In this document: in pieces, positions 57,216-64,000 of the stretch
How the letters are laid out: every line of letters starts with the position of its first letter
Numbering within the stretch: position 1 is the first letter of the stretch
NCBI GenBank assembly: GCA_907163375.1
Contig: CAJQUW010016181.1
Location: 1 to 64,000, forward strand
Direction of reading: 5' to 3'
Origin: Prostheceraeus crozeri
Taxonomy: Eukaryota; Platyhelminthes; Polycladida; Euryleptidae
DNA: 64,000 bases
Notes under the pieces: generated by a model
The model's input: the letters and a program-made list of their open reading frames with translations, nothing else
What the model was told of the DNA's origin: nothing
The model's database searches: none
Translations under genes and position numbers: made by a program

Positions 57216-57734
57216 CTGGTCTTCACAATTGCGGAACAGGAAAAAGAAAATGTCATAGCAGAATGTTCGTCAACTCAAGGGAAGCCATGACTCTCCAAGC
57301 ATGTGTCGAACGCACTGCTTCGCATTTGACCCATTTCATTTTTTTGAGATATTATGATTGACAGATGAAAATTGTCATAACATAAAGCTGGATGCAACAT
57401 TGTCACATGTGCTCTTCATTTTACTCTGCGGGTCGTTCATCCAGTTATTAAGGCTACATACATATTTCGCGAATTTCCATGTTCAGAAAATGCAATTTTT
57501 ATGCATGACTTTAGATTTGGAGTCAGTGAGATACACGTGGGCCAATTGATGGCTACAGCAGCTGTGCGGGATGATATCAGTAATAAGGTGAAAATTGTAG
57601 AGCTTTGTTGACTGAATAACCCTAGATAATGATCAATCGATCATCGTTTTCATATAATTTGAGGAAAAATCCTAACAAACTGAAAGATGACTATCGTCCA
57701 TAATAATTTCGTACATTCGAAAGTCTGAAAGTAA
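57216..57734. other. Anonymous DNA
   Basis: No recognisable motif between the element's right end and the next LINE tail. Confidence 0.35.
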
Positions 57735-58350
57735 ATGTTAGAAAATTTGATAATAAATGCCACAATAAACTTGTTGAGGACTGCTCGTGCTTGCTATGTA
57801 TTTTCATTTTACTACCCGGTTGTGCAAATGAAAAACAGCCTCAGGTGCCGAAGACGAACTCGGTGTGTGATACACTTATCGGGGCAACCCTATGAATACC
57901 GCCTTCGAATAGTGGACATACCAACGTTCCAACTTCGCCGCCGTGCTTTTGACTTAATAGCCGTGTTCAGAATTTGTCATTCTCTTACCCTATGTGATCC
58001 AGAGAAGTTCTTCAACCCTGTGACGTCAAGACTCGTGGTCATGGCTTTAAAATCTTCAAAAACGCTTTAAGGGTTCAAGCCCGTGAATATTTTTTCCCAG
58101 CGTGTCATTGACGACTGGAATTCCCTGCCTCGTGACATTATGAACTCTACATCCCTACCGAGCTTCAAGAAGAACTTGTACAATTTTCTATTTTGAAGAC
58201 GACCTTTATTACTTACCCAGTAGACCTACCTGTATATACGATCATCAATGAATTTGTCGACTTTACTTTGTACACCTACATGTTGTAAATTTGCTTTGCC
58301 TAGGTGCTTCATGCACATATGAGTGTAATAAAATAATATTAATAATAATA
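57735..58350 (+). pseudogene. LINE C-terminal fragment and 3' tail (CR1/L2-like)
   Basis: Plus-strand frames give GQPYEYRLRIVDIPTFQLRR, then RAFDLIAVFRICHSLT and DPEKFFNPVTSR (57870-58030). After a frameshift come FSQRVIDDWNSLPRDIMNST and LPSFKKNLYNFLF (58095-58195). This matches the conserved C-terminal end downstream of the RT in CR1/L2-type LINEs ('YxxRLxxLxLxxLxxRRxRxDLI...FFSxRVxxxWNxLPxxVV...FKxxLDxF'). The RT itself is absent, so the copy is strongly 5'-truncated, as is usual. The tail ends in a (TAA)n repeat at about 58330-58350. Confidence 0.82.
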
Positions 58351-60773
58351 AATGTTCCCATCCTACTTGCAACAAATCTGTGTAACTGCAGATTGTAGGA
58401 CGAGAAGTGCTCGTCCTCCGCACTAACTACGGTGATATTCTATATCCGTCATGGACAAAATGTAGTTCAATCATTATTATGTGTAGTTTGGACGATTGAG
58501 TCCCTGATTTCGAATGACAGGTTTGTTGAGGCGGCAAAAAATTTGCCTATGGGCTAGACGTATTCCTCCAATCATTCTAAGTCACTTTCATTTCACAGGC
58601 ACTTGAACGATCAAGTTTTGCATATATAAAGAATAAAAGGAACTTAAGACAGAGAAGCCCTACCGATTAAATATTTCTTTGAAGTGCCGGTATAGCGAAA
58701 TCAAGAATGGTGTCATAAAGCAAGCAAGAAACTAGGTCGAAGGTCGAAGGTCACTAGGGTGATGAAATCATCGTCGGAAACTTCAAATTCTCCGTCATTT
58801 TCACCCGGTCATGATCCGAGGTAAGAAAGAAATTCATGGCATGAATGGCCACTTCACTAAATCAGAGACATCATGATGTGCCATCTGAAACATGGACCGG
58901 TCTCCTTGCTTGAGGATAACCATAGTTTCATCCCTTTTCTTTAAGTTTGATGGCAGAATTTTAGATCCTCAATTTGAGGATAATTTAGAAGGGTTATTCG
59001 TAAAAACCCATGCTTATATGTCACAGTAAGTGGATTCAATTACACACTCCTTGCCCACCCACCTTTCGTCGTCCGTGGTGGTCAGAAGTAGAGTCTCATC
59101 AACTAAATTGCTTTAATCTCAATGTTTAGAAATCAGTCATTTTCCTTTGTCAATCCACCTTTGTTGATGCTGAAAACAAGTGTATCATGCGAGTAAATAA
59201 CTTTATTTTATTCATGTCTTCATAGTTTATGCGTAAATGTAGTGACCGATCGTGAAAAATTACAACACATAGGCATACATTGATGGCTATCAACAGTAGC
59301 CAGCTATTCATCTCGTTGCAATATCACTTGATGCGCTGTTGAAACCATGGCAATCAAAACCATGGTTATCGAAACTGTAAACAAGCTGATTCCACCATCT
59401 TGAACAAGTAGAACAGGGACATAGATGTTTCACATTTTTCGCAGAACTGTTTCTGCTTTCGTTTTCATGACTGATGACGCAAAAATAATCGATAAGCAAT
59501 CGAAACACGTCAACAGAAGTGACATCTAAGCCTATTGTTGAAAGTAAAAGAGATATTTTGTGTTTCGGCTGTTCCTCATGCTTCTAAAATTGCTTCTGCG
59601 TTGCTATTGACAATGCAGTAACACTTTCTAAATTTATTACTATGTTTCTGCCTGTTTCTCACCTGTTTCTAAACACTTTCGAAACCACTTGAAACTGTTT
59701 CTGCATTTGCGAAGACGCCCAATAACTCGGATAGAATTGCATCAGCTCTAGACTAACCCACACGCAAATAAATCTGCATGTGTCGTCCTTTATCAAATCA
59801 TGGATGCGGTATAACGGCCGAATGAATTGTTCTTCATTCACACGAAACTATTAGAAGAATCTAGCCTCATGTCAACACAGTTCTTGGACGAGGACGTTGA
59901 GCGCACCAAGATCGTATCTTTTTAAATAATGATATAATGATATAATAATGGATGAATGCAATAGCTGCGATTATTTTTCCGTCTTATTCCGGTAGCCAGA
60001 ACGAATTTCTGCAGGGAACGAGGCCAAAAAATGACTTGCACACACAGAGAGAGTAGGTGCAAATTTGGAAAAAAATCTGTGAGAAAAATCTGCTGCAATC
60101 CAAAATTAAATCATGAATTTTCCGAAATCGGATGGAATCGCTGCGATCTTGGGCGGTAAGAAGTTGCTCATCTGTTATAGCTTATGTCGGATAAAAGAGT
60201 TTTGCATTGCCAAGTCATTGCGTCTCGGTAAGTTTTTCGATAAGTTCGATGCTCAATGCATTCTGCGGTCAAACACAAAAATCTCTTCAGCCGCAGACAC
60301 TGTGCACCACCGCGTTCTTGCTTTAATTACCACTGTGTCCCATGCTTTGGTCTGAACTCATTAGTAGTATTTAATAGAATAATTCCTATTTTGCAATTAA
60401 CGATATTAAGCATATTGTATATTGACTTTCAAACAGGCCTACTCTTCGTCCGTCTCAAGTAAAAAAGAAAAATTCATCCACATGTGCATGCATGTGCATC
60501 TCAAGCTTTTGGCTGAGCAGATTGCTAGAAAGCCTCATGCAGTGAAGCCTCTATAAATGGACAACCACTTTGTATAATTGAATTTTGCGTTAGTATTCGT
60601 AAACCTATGCTTCAGCTAATCATTTTTACTTAGTTTTTTTGCTGTTTGATTTGTCGTCATCCTCTAGATAGTCAGACAAAGATCATACAGTGAGGCCATT
60701 GTGAAGCTCCAGTTCTATGGCATTCCGGTTTCTCGACAAATTCCAGGTTGTTTCTTTTTTTGGTTGTAGCAGC
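58351..60773. other. Anonymous DNA
   Basis: No recognisable domain in about 2.4 kb. A short (TAATGATA)n run lies at 59930-59950. Repeated GTTTCTG/GAAAC words occur at 59640-59705. Confidence 0.35.
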
Positions 60774-61290
60774 TAATAATAACTCACTCACTCAATAATC
60801 CTCATGCACCGGTTCGGTACGTTGAGTCACCATGTAACAACACGGACCTCCACTGTTGTCTGTCGGGAGCCAGATGAACCGCTTCGTTCAAAGAGATGCC
60901 GCAGAGCTCCAGGTCTTTGGTGACTATATCCAGTCACCGGGTGCGCGGTGCACCTCTTGGTCGTCTCACCCAGCTGCAACAGGATCGAACCCCAGAATCA
61001 GCCGGGATGTGTCTGAGGTAGGCGTAGGACGTGTCCGAACCAGCGCACTCGTCTCTACGCAGCGAATGAGGAAGGCCTGTCTTGCTCTTTCATGAAGTTC
61101 GATATTTGTGACATGCTGCCACCACAGGATGCCCTGTATTCTTCTAACTGCCTTGCTATCGAAACCGTCCAGTCGAGGTTTTAAGTTCTTGTTTAGTGCC
61201 CATGTCTCTGATCGAAAAAGGACTGAATGCACGGCTGCGTTGCGCTGTAAAAACGCCATTAATGCATTTGCCAGCAACCTCTACACGTAG
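60774..61290 (-). pseudogene. LINE 3'-end fragment, minus strand
   Basis: From 61240 downward the minus strand gives FRSETWALNKNLKPRLDGFD, SKAVRRIQGILWWQHVTNIE and a HERARQAF stretch. After a frameshift RLILGFDPVAAGWVRRPRGA and PRTRWLDIVTKDLEL-like sequence follow. It ends around AVHLAPDRQQWR near 60860. This is the post-RT end of a LINE related in layout to the one at 12900-14648 ('YGSETW...RRI.G..W...RPRG.PR.RW'). The tail is AGTGAGTGAGTTATTATTA on the minus strand at 60774-60796. It is 5'-truncated within the C-terminal domain and inactive. Confidence 0.8.
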
Positions 61291-63379
61291 CGGTCGGAAG
61301 TTTTTTCATTTAATATGTCGAAACCAAAGGAAGTATATAGGGGTCGAAACTGCCACTCGTGTAATTAACAAGACATCAACATTTTATATTCAGTACGTGA
61401 ATTGATAATTCTGAATAGAGCTCGCATGTGTATTGACACTTACCATCAATGTGATTTCGGCCAGAAATCAACAGTATTTGTTCTTGGAAGCTGAATATAA
61501 GACAAAGATAATTGAATATAGAAATCCTCATGACGCCTGACAAGAGAAAATGGTCGTTGAGTGGTGTTGAGTAGGTAACAGAATTATGGCAGTAAAAGAA
61601 GACATTCCTGTCTCTAGCACTCAGCCTGCGACTTTTTTTCGTTTTGTCAAATTGCATTTGTTAGATGGAGAGTTGACTTTTGCAAAATGTGTAATGTCAT
61701 CAAAATATGCCACACCTAAAGAAAAAAATAGAATTAAAATGAAAGCAACTAAAACTAAACATGCGGCGCTGATTCGCGCTTGCAATTCTACTGGAGAAAG
61801 AGTCTAAGCAGCGAATTTAAGGCAGTTATTGGTTTTGGAATTAGCGATATGGCTTTTCTGATATGCATAAAGGGTTTTGAGATAATGATAATGTGAACCT
61901 CATTTATTACTGAAAATTGGAATTTGCTTGAAAGTCGATCTACTTTGCTGACATACATGTTAGACAGGTCAACCTATTTTCTACTGTTTGACACCGTACA
62001 AAACTATCACTGTGAACCGTAGACCGACAATTATCCAACAAAATTACTGACAAAATGAACCCACGATTGTCACCTCCAATATCCTGCGATATCCGACGAA
62101 TTTGCATGTTCTCCACCGACATCTGTTTCGATAAACAGATGCTTTGTATGCAAATTAACTAAACAAAAACTGTTGAACATTGATTGATTTATTCGATTAC
62201 TGATTGCTTGACTTTTAGGCAATCTGTATTATTGTGTGGCAAAACCATGATTTATTTTGACATAATTTAATTAATTACCTACATTTTTGATAAATTTAAG
62301 CTATGATTCATTGCTATTCATTTTGTCGCTCTTTGTCAGATATTGTAGGTGATCAGTGGCAATCATCCTACAAGAACTAACAATGACCGACAAAATAGAT
62401 TTTGTAGGATTAATGTCTGTCAATTGTAAGTCAACGGTTTACAGTTTATAACAACTTATTAACAAGACAAAAGTATTTGAATGTCTTCCGATTTCCATGT
62501 ACGTTTAACATGAACTTACTGCATCCCTTGATGATATTCGCAATCTTTATTAAGTTGAGTCCGGCATGCGTTTAAGAATACAGCATAAACTAAATCACGC
62601 AGCCATGAGTCCCACTTCAATCAGTAAGTTCTCCGCTTGACCTGATACTGCATTAACGGTTGTCCTATATCACGGGTATGAGATATACCTATTGCGACTT
62701 TCAGGAGGTTTGGTTATCTTCACACAATAATCGAGTAGACCAGACTGCGCGGGAGAATTATTTATTATTCAATATCTTATATTATTAATTTATTCAAATA
62801 TCTGCATTAGTGATTGAGTTGTGGATTAACACATTTTTACATTTTACATCTTAGTTTTTGGCCCACCTCTTGATCATGCTTTATCTGTAATGGGCATGCC
62901 ATACCCATTAGGGAAAACAATTTAAAAAATGTGCTTATTTTGGAGAACCCAGAATCATAAGATCGATATATGGGTAAGACAGCAGATATTCATTTAATTT
63001 TACAAATGTGTCTACCGGTCGTTTACTTACAGTAGAATACATGCAGGTTACATGTGTCATAATACATGTGTGTAACATGTACAGATAGGCTGCTCGAAGG
63101 CTACTCGATGCCATAGATGATGCGGCATCTATATATTTTGGCATCTTCTAATCTAAATAGCCGTCGTATCATTCAAAAATGGAATCTGCCCCATGCAAAA
63201 AAGAAGCAATAGAATTCTATAGATCTCGTTGAATTCGAGGCCTTTCATTGGCCTGTTGATCGTCACTGGTGCATTTCGTGCTAAGTACCGTGAGTCCGTG
63301 ATGTTGAGGAGCTATGGTCTTTGAGAGATAGTTTCGCGATATGCCGATCAACAATGACTACGCAACGCATTGTGCCTGC
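61291..63379. other. Anonymous DNA
   Basis: No recognisable family. A plus-strand frame at 61586-61807 (TFFRFVKLHLLDGELTFAKC) and a minus-strand one at 62935-63144 (DTFVKLNEYLLSYPYIDLMI) are open and not low-complexity, but I cannot assign them. Confidence 0.35.
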
Positions 63380-63640
63380 TACATCAGCACTCTGGTTAGA
63401 TGATCCTCGTCGAAGAGACAGGAGTGACTCTCTTGCTCCTATCGGCACGTGAGGGAGAGATTCAACGAAAATCTTCGAACTATTCACTCTCCTAATACCT
63501 GGCCTACTACTGCTGAACAATTACTTGAACACCACGGAAAAGTAAGATTCAAGCAATATATTTCATCTAAGCCTGGCAAATTTGGCATGAAACTCATGTG
63601 GCTTTGGAATTTGCAATGCAGAAACATTTTGCGCCATTAA
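63380..63640 (+). pseudogene. Second piggyBac transposase remnant
   Basis: The plus strand reads WLDDPRRRDRSDSLAPI (about 63395-63440), then RERFNENLRTIHSPNTW and EHHGKVRFKQYISSKPGKFG and MKLMWLW (63452-63610). This matches the piggyBac block '...DKLAPIRE...F...C...Y.PG..ltvDEqlv.F.Gr..FkQYip.KPxKyGiKiw'. The position of the first catalytic aspartate is degenerate: TTAEQLLEHHG instead of a VDEQL-like stretch. It differs from the element at 30011-31892 and is only about 85 codons long with a stop after 63440. A fossil fragment. Confidence 0.65.
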
Positions 63641-64000
63641 TTGTGTAACATACATTGGTGCGGATATATTTAATCGGACCAGGAACTAGGGATGCCTCAA
63701 AATCTATGACACTGTATTTACTGAAGCCTTTTTTTAATCCGGCCGTCATCTAATCGGAGATAAGTGGTTTTCTTCGATGTTGTTACTGAATATCTCATAC
63801 ATTGAGACTATCCGAAGAAATAGAGAATGTGTTCGCATCGCGCAAGTGGCCACTTTTGCATATGGACGTATCCGAAAAGATACTCGCATCTTCTGTGAAA
63901 ATAACGGAATTAAGCTTGTTTCTTTTTGGGATACGGGTGCATCGCCATAGTAGGTTAATTCTCTAAACAAGATTGCGCCGAGACCTGATTTGAATTTTTA
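63641..64000. other. Anonymous DNA to window end
   Basis: No recognisable motif. Further piggyBac blocks that should follow on the plus strand were not seen. Confidence 0.35.

Noticed and set aside
1..64000. Intact tRNA or rRNA genes, CRISPR arrays, bacterial operons, endogenous retroviral LTR pairs
   Set aside because: No full A-box/B-box pair with a pairing acceptor stem, no regularly spaced short repeats, no ribosome-binding-site-led gene series, and no LTR pair or protease/integrase blocks seen.

Overview
This is animal (metazoan) nuclear DNA. It is AT-rich and has no operons, no prokaryotic gene spacing and no long intact host gene. Almost every coding signal that I can recognise belongs to a mobile element, and nearly all are broken by stops and frameshifts. 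The mix is typical of a marine invertebrate: Tc1/mariner, piggyBac, Penelope-like, LINE, hAT-like and RAG1-N-terminus-like elements. Frequent TAGGCCTA-type words would suit an echinoderm, hemichordate or mollusc, but the species assignment is only an inference.

Layout. Positions 1-4340 are mostly anonymous, with one reverse-transcriptase scrap near 1440-1600. An approximately 850-bp TIR-bearing repeat occurs at 4340-5184, again as a fragment at 14655-14815, and again at 26815-27670. A degenerate Penelope-like reverse transcriptase (10948-12850, +) is followed by a minus-strand LINE (12900-14648). At 15503-19010 lies a mariner-like element (minus strand) whose far inverted repeat is split by a nested Tc1-like element (17197-18917). 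A second Tc1-like element is at 22080-23190 (+). A well-delimited piggyBac element, including one intron, is at 29081-32069, and a G/T strand-skewed tract follows at 32715-32985. A DD34D mariner (35826-37263, +), two minus-strand LINEs separated by a palindromic MITE (37590-40216), a hAT-like MITE with an 8-bp duplication (40586-41280) and a plus-strand LINE (43402-44850) come next.

The most interesting part is 45593-57215. Two inverted arms of about 600 bp, starting CACGGTGGGG, bracket a decayed transposase gene (46646-49510). It has an N-terminal cysteine-rich zinc region and a catalytic core whose D, D, C-x2-C, H-x3-H, E order resembles RAG1/Transib. I read it as an N-RAG-TP/Chapaev-like element. 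It is interrupted by a 6.6-kb insertion (49948-56584) with TIRs CCCGGCTAACAA, TA at both edges and dense GCTACGTAGC words at both ends. Inside the insertion are a 56-bp tandem array, a CT-rich tract, a 278-bp palindrome and a 760-bp fold-back, but no recognisable transposase. After this come two 5'-truncated LINE tails (57735-58350, +; 60774-61290, -) and a second piggyBac remnant (63380-63640, +).

The genes do not form a pathway. The window records successive, nested transposon insertions in what looks like intergenic or intronic DNA.
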